Shown here piece by piece: positions 46,772 to 57,282 of a stretch of 64,000 nt of DNA. The notes under the pieces are model-generated. The model was not told the DNA's origin, searched no databases, and worked only from the letters and a program-made list of their open reading frames with translations. The stretch covers positions 310,001-374,000 of the forward strand of contig NZ_CP035494.1 of the NCBI RefSeq assembly GCF_004135285.1, given 5' to 3'. Numbering within the stretch: the first letter of the stretch is position 1; every line of letters begins with the position of its first letter. The DNA is from Microbacterium protaetiae (lineage in GTDB: Bacteria > Actinomycetota > Actinomycetes > Actinomycetales > Microbacteriaceae). The translations under genes and the position numbers were made by a program.

Positions 46772-47923
46772 CTACTTCGTGGGCGAGTTGGCCGAGGTGA
46801 CCTTCAGATCGCCCGAGATGATCTGCTTCTGCAGGTCGGCGATCTTGTCGGTCAGGCCCTCGGGCAGCTTGCTCTCGAAGTCGTGGAACGAGCTCAGGCC
46901 CACGCCTTCGTTCTCGAGCGTGCCGATGTACGGCGTGACGTCGAAGTCACCGGTGGCCGCCGACATCACGGTGTCGTACACGGCCTGGTCGATGCGCTTC
47001 ATGATCGAGACGAGGGTGACGTCGGCGACCGAGGGGTCGGCCACTGCCAGGTCGGAGTCGACCCCGAGCATCACCGTGTCTTTGCCCGAGTCCTTGATGG
47101 CGGCCGCAGCGCTCTTGTAGATCGGGCCGCCGACCGGAAGGATCACGTCGACGCCCTGGTCGAGAATGCCCTGCGCGGTCTGCTTGGCGGTGTCGTTCGC
47201 GGTGAAGCCACCGGTGAACGAGCCCTTCTGCGCATCGACGTCCCAGCCGTAGGTGGCGACATTGGCGCTGTTGTCGTCGTTGAACTTCTTCACACCGTCG
47301 ATGAAGCCGTCCATGAAGATGGCCACCGACGGGATCTGCAGGCCGCCGAAGGTACCGACCTTGTCGACGCCGTCCTGGTGCGACCACGCGGCGGCGGCGT
47401 AGCCGCCGAGGTATGCGGCCTCGACCGTGTTGAAGAGGATGGGCTTGATGTTGGGCGCATCGGTCTTGCCGTCGCCGATGTCGTTGCCGTCGGCGTCTTT
47501 CGCGCCCGTGTTGTCGGCGGCGTCGTCGATGATGGCGAAACTGAGGTCGGGGTGCGCGAGCGCGGTCTTGACCGTGTCGGCCGAGAGCTTGAAGCCCACC
47601 GAGATGATCAGGGTGCAGTTCTGGCTGACGGCGCTGGCGAGGTTCGGCGCGTAGTCGCTTTCTGAACTGGACTCCAGCTCAAGGCTGTCGACGCCGAGCT
47701 CGGACGCGGCCTTGTCGATGCCGTTCTTGGCCGATTCGTTGAACGACTTGTCGTTCCAGCCGCCGTCGTCCGAGACGATGCAGGGCTTGAAGCCTTCGAC
47801 AGCGGTCTTGCCGCCGTTCGTGGGCGTTGTGGCTTCGGGCGCGGCCCCGCAGCCGGCCAGTGCGACGATGAGACCCGCGGCAACGGTGATGCCGGCGAGC
47901 TTGCGAGTAGATGAGATGGTCAA
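46772..47923 (-). CDS. BMP-family nucleoside-binding lipoprotein
   Basis: A 383-residue extracytoplasmic binding protein. The signal peptide ends in the lipobox LAGC (VALAGCGAAP), so it is lipid-anchored, and the mature part has the BMP fold signatures DGGWNDKSFNES and AYLGGYAAAAW. TTG 47923 is chosen because GGAGG sits five nt before it and the resulting N-terminus (MTISSTRKLAGITVAAG) is a clean signal peptide; a GTG at 47935 overlaps the ribosome binding site. It begins the nucleoside operon. Ligand is probably purine or pyrimidine nucleosides, by family and context. Confidence 0.92.
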   Translation of the reverse strand: MTISSTRKLAGITVAAGLIVALAGCGAAPEATTPTNGGKTAVEGFKPCIVSDDGGWNDKSFNESAKNGIDKAASELGVDSLELESSSESDYAPNLASAVSQNCTLIISVGFKLSADTVKTALAHPDLSFAIIDDAADNTGAKDADGNDIGDGKTDAPNIKPILFNTVEAAYLGGYAAAAWSHQDGVDKVGTFGGLQIPSVAIFMDGFIDGVKKFNDDNSANVATYGWDVDAQKGSFTGGFTANDTAKQTAQGILDQGVDVILPVGGPIYKSAAAAIKDSGKDTVMLGVDSDLAVADPSVADVTLVSIMKRIDQAVYDTVMSAATGDFDVTPYIGTLENEGVGLSSFHDFESKLPEGLTDKIADLQKQIISGDLKVTSANSPTK

Positions 47924-48068
47924 CTCGGCCTCCACAGAGATGGACCGCGGACTTCGCGGCATCTACGAAGTTACCCAGTATGACGAGGAATTTGCATACC
48001 GGCAGGCCCTGTGCGGGCGAATGGTTACCAAGCCGAAACGAAGGGATGCCGCATCCGGCGCCGATCGC

Positions 48069-49184
48069 TCAGAGCACCTCGCCCCGCCCCGAGAGCTTGA
48101 GCGCGTCCACGACACCCTTCACGCGTTGCGCGTTCTCGCTCGTGGTCACCAACAGCGCATCGGGCGTGTCGACGACCACGATGTCCTTGACGCCGATCAG
48201 TGAGATGACCCGGTTCGTCTGGCTCACCACGATGCCGCTGGCCGCGTCGGAGAGAATGCGCGCGTTCTCGCCGAGGATCGCCAGATCGTTGGGCCGGCCA
48301 TGCGAGTTGAGCTTGGCCAGGCTCGCGAAATCTCCCACGTCGTCCCAGTCGAAGTGGCCCGGGATCACGGCGAGCCGCCCACGGGCGGCCGCCGGCTCGG
48401 CGACCGCGTAGTCGATGGCGATCTTCTCGAGGGTCGGCCACACCCGGTCGACGACCGGGCCCCGGGCATCCCGGTCGTCCCATGCCTCGGCGAGGTCCAT
48501 CAGACCCGCGTACAGCTGGGGGCGGCTCTCGGCGATCTCACCCAGGAGCACGTCGGCGCGCGAGATGAACATGCCCGCGTTCCAGAGATAGGAACGGTCG
48601 GCGAAGTACTCCTTCGCCGTGTCGAGATCGGGCTTCTCGACGAATCGCTCGACCGTGGCAGCCTCGGGCGCGCCGTCGACGATGAGCTCGGCGGCCTTCT
48701 TTATGTACCCGAAGCCGATGGAGGGTTCGGTGGGCGGGATGCCGATCGTGCAGATGTATCCCTCGCGCGCGACCGCTATCGCCTGCTTGACCGCCCAGTC
48801 GAACAGGTGCGGCACGCGGATCACATGGTCGGCGGCGAACGACCCGATGATCACATCGGGCTCGCGACGGGCCAGGATCGCGGCGGCCAGGCCGATGGCC
48901 GCGGTCGAATCGCGCGGCTCCGACTCGAGGATCACATTCTTGTCGGGGATGCCGGGAAGCTCCTTCTCCACCGCGGCGCGGTGCGCCCGCCCGGTGACGA
49001 CGGCGATCCGATCGGGACCGGCCAGCGGCTCGAGCCGATTCCAGGTGTCCTGCAGCAGGGTGTGCCCCGAGCCGGTCAGGTCATGCAAGAACTTCGGCGC
49101 ATCCGCACGGGAGAGCGGCCACAGCCGGCTGCCGATCCCGCCGGCAGGGATGATGGCATGGAAGTCCGAGACGGGCGTCGACAT
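48069..49184 (-). CDS. manC: mannose-1-phosphate guanylyltransferase
   Basis: A 371-residue nucleotidyltransferase making GDP-mannose from GTP and mannose 1-phosphate. The N-terminal signature is HAIIPAGGIGSRLWPLSRADAPKF, with KPDLDTAKEYF and NAGMFISRADVLL further in. It lacks the isomerase domain of the E. coli bifunctional form, as in other actinobacteria. ATG 49184 is 6 nt after TACCCT. It is transcribed alone, between the nucleoside operon (same strand) and sdhC (divergent). Confidence 0.92.
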   Translation of the reverse strand: MSTPVSDFHAIIPAGGIGSRLWPLSRADAPKFLHDLTGSGHTLLQDTWNRLEPLAGPDRIAVVTGRAHRAAVEKELPGIPDKNVILESEPRDSTAAIGLAAAILARREPDVIIGSFAADHVIRVPHLFDWAVKQAIAVAREGYICTIGIPPTEPSIGFGYIKKAAELIVDGAPEAATVERFVEKPDLDTAKEYFADRSYLWNAGMFISRADVLLGEIAESRPQLYAGLMDLAEAWDDRDARGPVVDRVWPTLEKIAIDYAVAEPAAARGRLAVIPGHFDWDDVGDFASLAKLNSHGRPNDLAILGENARILSDAASGIVVSQTNRVISLIGVKDIVVVDTPDALLVTTSENAQRVKGVVDALKLSGRGEVL

Positions 49185-49190
49185 GCGTCA

Positions 49191-49196
49191 AGGGTA
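49191..49196 (-). promoter_or_regulatory. -10 hexamer TACCCT for manC
   Basis: Minus-strand TACCCT is 6 nt before ATG 49184. Confidence 0.45.
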
Positions 49197-49418
49197 TCTG
49201 CCGCGGCTGCGGCATCCCACCCCGCACGGGCCAGGACAGACGACAATGGCTTCCTCTCACTGTGTGAGAGCGCGTCCATGTCCAGGTAAGGCCTCCCTAA
49301 CCCGTCTCGGCCACAGGAGGGGAATAGGATGGACCCGCGCCCGTGTGTGACGCCGGGGTCCATCGGCCTCGGGGGGCATCGCCTGCCCCCACTCGAGTTC
49401 TACTCTGGGAGGACGACC

Positions 49419-49853
49419 GTGTCTGCATCTGCACGCGTGACACCGTCGGTTTCCGAGACCACATCCCGTACCCCTCGCGGCACTCTGTACCGCGGTCATG
49501 AGGGTATGTGGTCTTGGGTGCTGCACCGTATCACCGGCATCGGGATCTTCTTCTTCCTGCTGGTACACATTCTCGACACGGCGCTGATCCGCGTCGCGCC
49601 TGAGGCCTACGACGCCGTGATCGGCACGTACAAGAACCCCATCATGGGCATCGGCGAGATCATTCTCGTCGCCGCCATCGCGTACCACGCCTTCAACGGC
49701 CTGCGCGTGATCGTCGTCGACTTCTCGAAGTGGGGGGCGAAGTACCAGCGTCAGCTGTGGTGGGGGGTCATCGGCCTGTGGGTCGTCGTCATGCTGGGCT
49801 TCGTCCCGCGTCAGTTCATGGTCATCATGGCCGAGATCACCGGGGGGCACTGA
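49419..49853 (+). CDS. sdhC: succinate dehydrogenase cytochrome b subunit
   Basis: A 144-residue membrane anchor with three hydrophobic segments (about 41-66, 85-105, 112-135). VLHRITGIGIFFFLLVHILD holds the heme-ligand His and the signature HRITG. GTG 49419 is chosen over an upstream in-frame start because GGGAGG precedes it by 6 nt. It opens the sdhCDAB operon and sits three bases before sdhD. Confidence 0.93.
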   Translation: MSASARVTPSVSETTSRTPRGTLYRGHEGMWSWVLHRITGIGIFFFLLVHILDTALIRVAPEAYDAVIGTYKNPIMGIGEIILVAAIAYHAFNGLRVIVVDFSKWGAKYQRQLWWGVIGLWVVVMLGFVPRQFMVIMAEITGGH

Positions 49854-49855
49854 TC

Positions 49856-50302
49856 ATGACCGCCGACACCATCGCCGACCCGCGCACCCCGCTCGCTCCG
49901 CGTCGCAAGGGCCTCAACCTCGAGAAATGGGGCTGGCTGTTCATGCGCGGCTCCGGCGTTCTCCTGGTCGTGCTCATCTTCGGGCATCTGATCGTCAACC
50001 TCGTCCTGGGCGAGGGCGTGCGCCAGATCGACTTCGCCTTCGTGGTCGGAAAATACGCCACGCCGTTCTGGCAGTGGTGGGACGTCATCATGCTGTGGCT
50101 CGCGCTGATCCACGGCACCAACGGCATGCGCACCATCGTCAACGACTACGTCACCCACAACGGCACGCGCCGCGTGCTGATCTGGGCGCTGTGGATCGTC
50201 GCCGCTCTGCTCATTCTTCTGGGCACCCTCGTGGTGTTCACCTTCGACCCCTGCCTCGGGGTCACGCCCGACAGCTCGCTCTGGCAGATGTGCCAGGGTT
50301 AG
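49856..50302 (+). CDS. sdhD: succinate dehydrogenase membrane anchor subunit
   Basis: A 148-residue protein with three transmembrane helices. The block [21 protein letters not shown] and [12 protein letters not shown], with the His residues that bind heme or quinone, are typical of SdhD in actinobacteria. ATG 49856 lies 3 nt after sdhC; sdhA follows after 43 bp. Confidence 0.9.
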   Translation: MTADTIADPRTPLAPRRKGLNLEKWGWLFMRGSGVLLVVLIFGHLIVNLVLGEGVRQIDFAFVVGKYATPFWQWWDVIMLWLALIHGTNGMRTIVNDYVTHNGTRRVLIWALWIVAALLILLGTLVVFTFDPCLGVTPDSSLWQMCQG

Positions 50303-50345
50303 CCCGCACGCTCGCCAGACATCCAGACACGGAGGCATCCGACAC

Positions 50346-52172
50346 GTGAGCACCCAGACATCCGGTGACGTCGTCAAAGACGGCGTGCACTACCACCAGT
50401 TCGACATCGTGATCGTCGGCGCCGGCGGCGCGGGCATGCGCGCGGCCATCGAGGCCGGACCCGGTGCCAACACCGCGGTCATCTCGAAGCTCTACCCGAC
50501 CCGTTCACACACCGGTGCGGCACAGGGTGGCATGGCCGCAGCGCTATCGAACGTCGAGGAGGACAACTGGGAGTGGCACACCTACGACACCGTCAAGGGT
50601 GGTGACTACCTCGTCGACCAGGACGCGGCCGAGATCCTCGCCAAAGAAGCCATCGACGCGGTCATCGACCTGGAGAACATGGGTCTGCCCTTCAACCGCA
50701 CCCCCGAAGGCAAAATCGACCAGCGCCGGTTCGGCGGCCACACCCGCGACCACGGCAAGGCTGCGGTGCGCCGCGCCTGCTACGCCGCCGACCGCACCGG
50801 TCACATGATCCTGCAGACGCTCTACCAGAACTGCGTCAAGCTGGGCATCAACTTCTTCAACGAGTTCTACGTGCTCGACCTGATCATGGCGCCCGACGAC
50901 GAGGGCACGGACCAGATCGCGGGTGTGGTCGCGTTCGAGTTGGCCACCGGCGAACTGCACGTTTTCCAGGCCAAGGCGATCATCTTCGCCACCGGCGGGT
51001 TCGGCAAGATCTTCAAGACGACGTCCAACGCCCACACTCTCACCGGTGACGGCGTCGGCATCATCTGGCGCAAGAAGCTGCCGCTCGAAGACATGGAGTT
51101 CTTCCAGTTCCATCCGACCGGACTGTACGGTCTGGGCATCCTGCTGACCGAGGGTGCCCGCGGCGAGGGAGCGATTCTTCGCAACGCCTCGGGCGAACGG
51201 TTCATGGAGCGCTATGCGCCCACGATCAAAGACCTCGCACCGCGCGACATCGTGGCGCGGTCGATGGTGCAGGAAGTGCTCGACGGTCGCGGCGCCGGAC
51301 CTCACAAGGACTACGTCTACCTGGACTGCACGCACCTGGGTGCCGAGGTCCTGGAAACAAAGCTGCCCGACATCACCGAGTTCGCCCGTACCTACCTGGG
51401 TGTCGACCCGGTCGTCGAGCCGGTGCCGGTGATGCCCACGGCGCACTACGCCATGGGCGGCATCCCGACCAACAACGACGCCCAGGTGCTGCGCACCAAT
51501 ACCGATGTCGTGCCGGGTCTGTACGCGGCCGGCGAATGCGCGTGCGTCTCGGTGCACGGCTCGAACCGCCTGGGCACCAACTCGCTGCTGGACATCAACG
51601 TGTTCGGTAAGCGCGCCGGGCGCAATGCGGTCGAATACGTCAAGTCGGTCGAGTTCGTGCCGCTGCCCGACGACCCCGCCAAAGAGGTGCGCGAACTCAT
51701 CGAAGGGCTGCGCAACAACACGGGCACCGAGCGCATAGCGAGCCTGCGCAAGACGCTGCAGAACGACATGGACCTCAAGGCCCAGGTCTTCCGCACCGAA
51801 GAGTCGCTGGGCGAAGTGCTCGGAACGATCGAAGAGCTGCGCGAGCGCTACAAGAACGTGCACGTCGACGACAAGGGCCGCCGGTACAACACCGATCTGC
51901 TCGAGGCTGTCGAACTCGGGTTCCTGCTCGACATCGCCGAGGTCGTCGTCTACGCCGCACGCAACCGCAAGGAGAGCCGCGGCGGCCACATGCGCGACGA
52001 CTACCCGACGCGCGACGACGAGAACTACATGAAGCACACGATGGCCTACCTCACCGGCGATCCGCACTCCTCGGATGCCACCGACCACATCAAGCTTGAT
52101 TGGAAGCCTGTTGTGTTCACCAAGAACGAGCAAGGCGAGCTGAGGTACCCGCCGTTGGAGAGGAAGTACTGA
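50346..52172 (+). CDS. sdhA: succinate dehydrogenase flavoprotein subunit
   Basis: A 608-residue subunit that oxidises succinate to fumarate. FAD binding is at [16 protein letters not shown], and the His for covalent FAD is H55 in [26 protein letters not shown] and [15 protein letters not shown] carry the substrate His/Arg residues. It has GGAGG upstream of GTG 50346. The stop codon overlaps the start of sdhB by one base. Confidence 0.97.
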   Translation: MSTQTSGDVVKDGVHYHQFDIVIVGAGGAGMRAAIEAGPGANTAVISKLYPTRSHTGAAQGGMAAALSNVEEDNWEWHTYDTVKGGDYLVDQDAAEILAKEAIDAVIDLENMGLPFNRTPEGKIDQRRFGGHTRDHGKAAVRRACYAADRTGHMILQTLYQNCVKLGINFFNEFYVLDLIMAPDDEGTDQIAGVVAFELATGELHVFQAKAIIFATGGFGKIFKTTSNAHTLTGDGVGIIWRKKLPLEDMEFFQFHPTGLYGLGILLTEGARGEGAILRNASGERFMERYAPTIKDLAPRDIVARSMVQEVLDGRGAGPHKDYVYLDCTHLGAEVLETKLPDITEFARTYLGVDPVVEPVPVMPTAHYAMGGIPTNNDAQVLRTNTDVVPGLYAAGECACVSVHGSNRLGTNSLLDINVFGKRAGRNAVEYVKSVEFVPLPDDPAKEVRELIEGLRNNTGTERIASLRKTLQNDMDLKAQVFRTEESLGEVLGTIEELRERYKNVHVDDKGRRYNTDLLEAVELGFLLDIAEVVVYAARNRKESRGGHMRDDYPTRDDENYMKHTMAYLTGDPHSSDATDHIKLDWKPVVFTKNEQGELRYPPLERKY

Positions 52173-52939
52173 TGGCTGCTGTCATCGATTCTGATCAGTC
52201 TGCACCGGCGGGTGAGGCGCCGATCCAGTCGTTCCTGGTCACCTTCATCATCCGTCGCTACGATCCCGAGGTCGATGCCGAGCCCCGCTGGGTCGACTAC
52301 GACGTCGAGATGTACCCCACCGAGCGCGTGCTCGACGCCCTGCACAAGATCAAGTGGGACCAGGACGGCTCGCTCACGTTCCGCCGCTCGTGTGCGCACG
52401 GCGTGTGCGGGTCTGATGCGATGCGCATCAACGGTCGCAACCGGCTGGCGTGCAAGACTCTGATCAAGGACCTGGACATCTCCAAGCCGATCTACGTCGA
52501 GGCGATCAAGGGCCTGCCGCTGGAGAAGGACCTCGTCGTCGACATGGACCCGTTCCTTGACGCGTACAAGGCCGTGCAGCCCTTCCTCATCTCCCACTCG
52601 CACCCCGAGAAGGGCAAGGAGCGGCTGCAGTCGGCCGAAGACCGCGAGCGGTTCGACGACACCACCAAGTGCATTCTGTGCGCGGCATGCACCTCGTCGT
52701 GCCCGGTGTTCTGGACCGATGGACAGTACTTCGGCCCGGCGGCGATCGTGAACGCCCACCGGTTCATCTTCGACTCGCGCGACGACGCCGCCGATGTGCG
52801 CCTGGACATCCTCAATGACAAGGAGGGCGTGTGGCGGTGCCGCACGACCTTCAACTGCACCGAGGCGTGCCCCCGCGGCATCCAGGTCACCCGTGCCATC
52901 GCCGAGGTCAAGCAGGCTATCCTGCGCGGTGGCCGCTGA
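52172..52939 (+). CDS. sdhB: succinate dehydrogenase iron-sulfur subunit
   Basis: A 255-residue subunit carrying electrons to the membrane anchors. Cys ligands are CAHGVCGSDAMRINGRN...C for the [2Fe-2S] centre, CILCAACTSSCP for the [4Fe-4S] centre and CTEACPRGIQV for the [3Fe-4S] centre. ATG 52172 overlaps the sdhA stop. A hairpin lies 23 bp after the stop codon and could end transcription. Confidence 0.97.
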   Translation: MAAVIDSDQSAPAGEAPIQSFLVTFIIRRYDPEVDAEPRWVDYDVEMYPTERVLDALHKIKWDQDGSLTFRRSCAHGVCGSDAMRINGRNRLACKTLIKDLDISKPIYVEAIKGLPLEKDLVVDMDPFLDAYKAVQPFLISHSHPEKGKERLQSAEDRERFDDTTKCILCAACTSSCPVFWTDGQYFGPAAIVNAHRFIFDSRDDAADVRLDILNDKEGVWRCRTTFNCTEACPRGIQVTRAIAEVKQAILRGGR

Positions 52940-52961
52940 GCGGCATCCGTCCCTCTTCTGC

Positions 52962-52995
52962 AGCGAGCGTCCATCCTCCGGGGCGGGCGCTCGCT
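52962..52995 (+). terminator. possible terminator after sdhB
   Basis: AGCGAGCGTCC (52962-52972) pairs with GGGCGCTCGCT (52985-52995), one G-T pair, with a 12-nt loop. It overlaps the -10 hexamer of the next gene and has no T-run, so its termination strength is uncertain. Confidence 0.45.
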
Positions 52996-53000
52996 AGTCT
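52995..53000 (+). promoter_or_regulatory. -10 hexamer TAGTCT for the YihY gene
   Basis: TAGTCT is 6 nt before GTG 53007, the start chosen for the YihY gene. Confidence 0.45.
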
Positions 53001-53006
53001 GTGAGC

Positions 53007-54266
53007 GTGGACCAGACGCGTGCATGGGCAGACGACGCGCGTCGGCGCACGCCGCAGGAGTTCGCCCACGCCGAGGAAGAGTCGCTGCGCGAGCGGTGGG
53101 ATGCCGCCGCCACGGCGCTGCGCGAACGCTTCGATGAACCGCTGACCCGCGCTTCGGAGATCACCCAGCGCACACTCGGGTGGTTTCCGATCCGGGTGTG
53201 GCGGCATTTTCTGCGGAGCAACGGCTTCTTGCTGGCGGCCAGCATCAGCTATCAGGCGTTGTTCGCGATCTTCGCGGTGGTCTACATGGCGTTCGCCGTG
53301 ATCGGGATCTGGCTGGGAGCGAGCACTCCCGCCGGCAGTCGATCGATCGACGCGATGATCCGCATCATCAACCTGTACATCCCCAACCTCATCAGCGATC
53401 ACGAGGGCGCCCTGATCTCGCCCGACGCGGTGGCCGAGGTGGCACGCAATGCCAGCGGAGTGCTCGCCATCACCGGTGCCGTCGCCTTGGTCGTCGCCAT
53501 CTGGACGGCGATCGGGTTCGTCACCTTCACGCGCCGAGCGGTGCGCGACATCTTCGGGCTGCCCTTCGACACGCGCAACTACATTCTGCTGAAGGCCCGC
53601 GATCTGGGTGCCGCCGTGCTGTTCGGTCTGGGCTTGATCGCCGGCGCGATCGTGAGCTGGATCACCAGTGGGGCACTGGATGCTCTGCTGGTGGCCTTCG
53701 GGATGGCCGACCGCTCGATGCTGTCGCAGGTGGGCGTGAAAGCACTGTCGGCGCTGGTGGCGTTCATCGTCAACGCCGTCGCCCTGGTCGGCCTGTTCCG
53801 GTTTCTGGCCGGCACATCGCTCCCGTGGCGACGGATCTGGCCCGGGTCGCTCCTGGGCGGTGCGGCCATGGCCGTGCTGCAGGTCGCGGTGGGCCTGCTG
53901 CTCTCATACACACCGTCGAATCCGCTGCTGGCCACGTTCTCGGTCGTGGTCGCGTTCCTCCTGTGGTTCCGGCTGGTCGGTGTGGTCATCCTCGTCGCGG
54001 CCTCGTGGATAGCCGTCTCGGCGACCGATCGGGAGCTGCCCCTTGCCACGCCCAGCGCCACCGAACGCGCGCTGGCCGAGCATGAGGCACTGCTGCTGGC
54101 CGCGCATCTGCATCTGCGCGACGCCCGCGCCGCTCGTGCTGTTGCCCCCTGGTACCGGCGTCGACGCCTCGACCGCATGGTGAACGACGCGCAGGTCGAA
54201 CTCGCGCGGGTCGAGGCATCCGCACCGCCCAGCACATCTTCGAACGGTGTCGCACGTCGCCATTAA
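53007..54266 (+). CDS. YihY/BrkB-family membrane protein
   Basis: A 419-residue polytopic membrane protein with about six helices (residues 70-330), of the BrkB/YihY family that was once called ribonuclease BN, a name now considered wrong. RHFLRSNGFLLAASISYQALFAIFAV at the first helix and SLLGGAAMAVLQVAVGLLLSYTP further in are typical. A soluble helical N-terminus (residues 1-65, rich in Arg/Glu) and a charged C-terminal tail (Arg/Ala-rich) are cytoplasmic. GTG 53007 is preferred to GTG 53001 because of the TAGTCT 6 nt before it. Function is not known. Confidence 0.85.
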   Translation: MDQTRAWADDARRRTPQEFAHAEEESLRERWDAAATALRERFDEPLTRASEITQRTLGWFPIRVWRHFLRSNGFLLAASISYQALFAIFAVVYMAFAVIGIWLGASTPAGSRSIDAMIRIINLYIPNLISDHEGALISPDAVAEVARNASGVLAITGAVALVVAIWTAIGFVTFTRRAVRDIFGLPFDTRNYILLKARDLGAAVLFGLGLIAGAIVSWITSGALDALLVAFGMADRSMLSQVGVKALSALVAFIVNAVALVGLFRFLAGTSLPWRRIWPGSLLGGAAMAVLQVAVGLLLSYTPSNPLLATFSVVVAFLLWFRLVGVVILVAASWIAVSATDRELPLATPSATERALAEHEALLLAAHLHLRDARAARAVAPWYRRRRLDRMVNDAQVELARVEASAPPSTSSNGVARRH

Positions 54267-54269
54267 GGT
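54264..54269 (+). promoter_or_regulatory. -10 hexamer TAAGGT for the exonuclease III gene
   Basis: TAAGGT overlaps the YihY stop codon and is 7 nt before GTG 54277. Confidence 0.45.
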
Positions 54270-54276
54270 GGAGGGC

Positions 54277-55137
54277 GTGCCCGCACCCGAACGTCCTACC
54301 GGAACCGCCCGCATCGCCTCGATAAACGTGAACGGCATTCGCGCCGCCGTGCGCAATGGAATGCTCGCCTGGCTCGACGAGGCCGATGTCGACATCATGG
54401 CGCTGCAAGAGGTGCGCGCAACCGCCGACCAGCTGCGCGAGGCGCTGCCCGGGTGGCAGCTGGTCAACGACGAGGCACTCGCCAAGGGGCGTGCCGGTGT
54501 CGCGATAGCCTCGCGTGCGCCCGTCACCGAAGTGCGACGCGGACTCGACGGTGACGGTGTCGATTCGGCGGGGCGGTGGCTCGAGGTCGAGACCGAACTG
54601 GGTGGGACCCGCCTCACACTGGTCAGCGCCTATGTGCACAGTGGCGAAGTCGGCACGCCCAAGCAAGACGCGAAGTGGGCTTTCCTCGACGCCATGGAAC
54701 GGCGCATGCCGCAGTTGGCCGCCGGTGGAGCACGCGCGCTGATCATGGGCGACCTGAACGTCGGCCATCGCGAGCTCGACATCCGCAATTGGCGGGGCAA
54801 CGTGAAGCGCGCCGGCTTCCTGCCGCGCGAGCGCGCCTATTTCGACCGTTTCACCGGCGAGCAGGGAGCCACGGTGGAATGCGTCGACGGCACCAGCGGC
54901 ACCGGTCTGGGCTGGGTGGATGTCGGGCGCCGCTTCCACGGCGAGGTCGACGGGCCGTACACCTGGTGGTCGAGCCGCGGCAAGGCTTTCGACAACGACA
55001 CCGGGTGGCGCATCGACTACCACCTCGCCACACCGGCGCTGGCCGAGCGCGTGCGCAACTACTGGATCGGGCGCGCCCCGTCGTGGGACACCCGGTGGAG
55101 CGACCACGCTCCCGTCGTCGTCGACTACGCGGTGTGA
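54277..55137 (+). CDS. xth: exodeoxyribonuclease III
   Basis: A 286-residue AP endonuclease/exonuclease III of the EEP fold for base-excision repair. Active-site residues are in ASINVNGIRAA (Asn), MALQEVRAT (Glu), IMGDLNVGHRELD (Asp-Asn) and WSDHAPVVVDY (Asp-His). GTG 54277 is chosen because TAAGGT is 7 nt before it and the conserved start follows; a start 10 codons upstream would overlap the YihY gene. It lies beside coding for repair enzymes only loosely (Fpg at 59.9 kb). Confidence 0.93.
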   Translation: MPAPERPTGTARIASINVNGIRAAVRNGMLAWLDEADVDIMALQEVRATADQLREALPGWQLVNDEALAKGRAGVAIASRAPVTEVRRGLDGDGVDSAGRWLEVETELGGTRLTLVSAYVHSGEVGTPKQDAKWAFLDAMERRMPQLAAGGARALIMGDLNVGHRELDIRNWRGNVKRAGFLPRERAYFDRFTGEQGATVECVDGTSGTGLGWVDVGRRFHGEVDGPYTWWSSRGKAFDNDTGWRIDYHLATPALAERVRNYWIGRAPSWDTRWSDHAPVVVDYAV

Positions 55138-55302
55138 GGGTGCCGCATCGGTTCCTCCACAACTGCCGCGTCGTGCCGAGTTCTCCACAGATCTGCTGCG
55201 CGGCACCCTCCACAGGCCTGTGAAACGCTAGCGTCGATGCCGTCGGCGAATCCCGCCGTCATCTGATCCCCGGCCGCGTCGAACGGTCGCGAAAGGAGCA
55301 AC

Positions 55303-56052
55303 GTGACCCTCATGACCGAACCCGTTGCACCGACGCTGCCGGCGATCGCGCGAGGCCTCGATCAGAACGCCGAGCAGCTTGATGCCCTCCGCTCCCGACT
55401 CGACACCCACATCGACGCCACCGGCCTGTATTTCGCCGCGTTCGAGAAGCAGTTCGACGGCCTGCGCGATACGCTCAGGCCGCAGCACATGCTGGTGTCC
55501 GGCGATATCGCCGCTGCTCGTCGTGACATCGCCACCGTCGAGGAGCACGTCGGTCTTCTCACCACGATGGCGACCGCGAACGCCAAACGACTCGACCGGG
55601 TCGAAGAGCGCCTCGAGCGGGTCGATGAGCGCCTCGAGCGGGTCGAAGAGCGCCTCGAGCGGGTCGATGAGCGCCTCGAGCGGGTCGAGGAACGCCTCGA
55701 GCGGGTTGAAGAGCGCCTCGAGCGGATCGATGAACGCCTCGAGCGGGTCGAGGAACGCCTCGAGAACATCGACACCCGGCTCAACGCCATCGACGCGCGG
55801 TTCGACACCATCGACGCGCGGTTCGACACCATCGACGCGCGGTTCGACACCATCGACGCGCGGCTCGATACCCACGACAAACGATTCGACACCATCGACG
55901 CACGGCTCGACACCCACGACAAACGATTCGACACCATCGACGCACGGCTCGACACCCACGACAAACGATTCGACACCATCGACGCACGGCTCGACACCCT
56001 GACCGACCTGGTGGTGCAGATTCGCGACGCCGTGCTGCCGGGCGGCCAGTGA
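55303..56052 (+). CDS. heptad-repeat coiled-coil protein of unknown function
   Basis: A 249-residue protein, not recognised as a known enzyme. From residue 96 to 235 it consists of 20 uninterrupted heptads: RLERVEE/RLERVDE eight times, then RLENIDT, RLNAIDA, RFDTIDA and alternating RLDTHDK/RFDTIDA units, ending RLDTLTD. This would form a long parallel coiled coil, about 20 nm. Residues 1-95 are a polar helical head (LDALRSRLDTHIDATGLYFAAFEKQF) and the last 14 residues are a hydrophobic end (LVVQIRDAVLPGGQ). AAGGAG precedes GTG 55303. There is no signal peptide or membrane segment. The repeated 21-bp and 42-bp DNA units suggest the length changes easily. Role unknown; a scaffold or stalk is possible. 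Confidence 0.85.
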   Translation: MTLMTEPVAPTLPAIARGLDQNAEQLDALRSRLDTHIDATGLYFAAFEKQFDGLRDTLRPQHMLVSGDIAAARRDIATVEEHVGLLTTMATANAKRLDRVEERLERVDERLERVEERLERVDERLERVEERLERVEERLERIDERLERVEERLENIDTRLNAIDARFDTIDARFDTIDARFDTIDARLDTHDKRFDTIDARLDTHDKRFDTIDARLDTHDKRFDTIDARLDTLTDLVVQIRDAVLPGGQ

Positions 56053-56085
56053 CGGGGCGGGCATGGGGCCGCGGCATCCCACCCA

Positions 56086-56091
56086 TAGACT
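56086..56091 (+). promoter_or_regulatory. -10 hexamer TAGACT for trpS
   Basis: TAGACT is 6 nt before GTG 56098. Confidence 0.5.
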
Positions 56092-56097
56092 TGTCGG

Positions 56098-57108
<1,011 letters not shown>

Positions 57109-57149
57109 CCCGAACGGCTGCATACGCACGCCACTGCGCGACCGGCCAT

Positions 57150-57249
57150 GTGCAACAACTCAGTCTGGCGCGCTCGACGACCCCGCGCGCGTGCTGTGAT
57201 CGCCCGGGATCGGGAGTTCCGGGAACGCCCGCAGACTGAGTTGTTGCAC
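57150..57249. repeat. 100-bp hairpin element, single copy
   Basis: GTGCAACAACTCAGTCTG (57150-57167) is repeated perfectly inverted at 57232-57249, giving a 100-bp element with an 18-bp stem. Its internal sequence differs from that of the four array elements at 58325-59030, but arms and total length match. It lies 33 bp from the stop of the DUF559 nuclease gene. Confidence 0.9.
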
Positions 57250-57282
57250 GGGGCAGTCTGAAGACCAGCGCGGATGGATCAC

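Noticed and set aside
52962..52995. strong rho-independent terminator of the sdh operon
   Set aside because: The stem is fair but there is no T-run; kept only as a weak candidate.
57150..57249. ordinary intrinsic terminator of trpS
   Set aside because: The long inner sequence and the shared arms with four remote copies show it is a repeat element, though it may also terminate.
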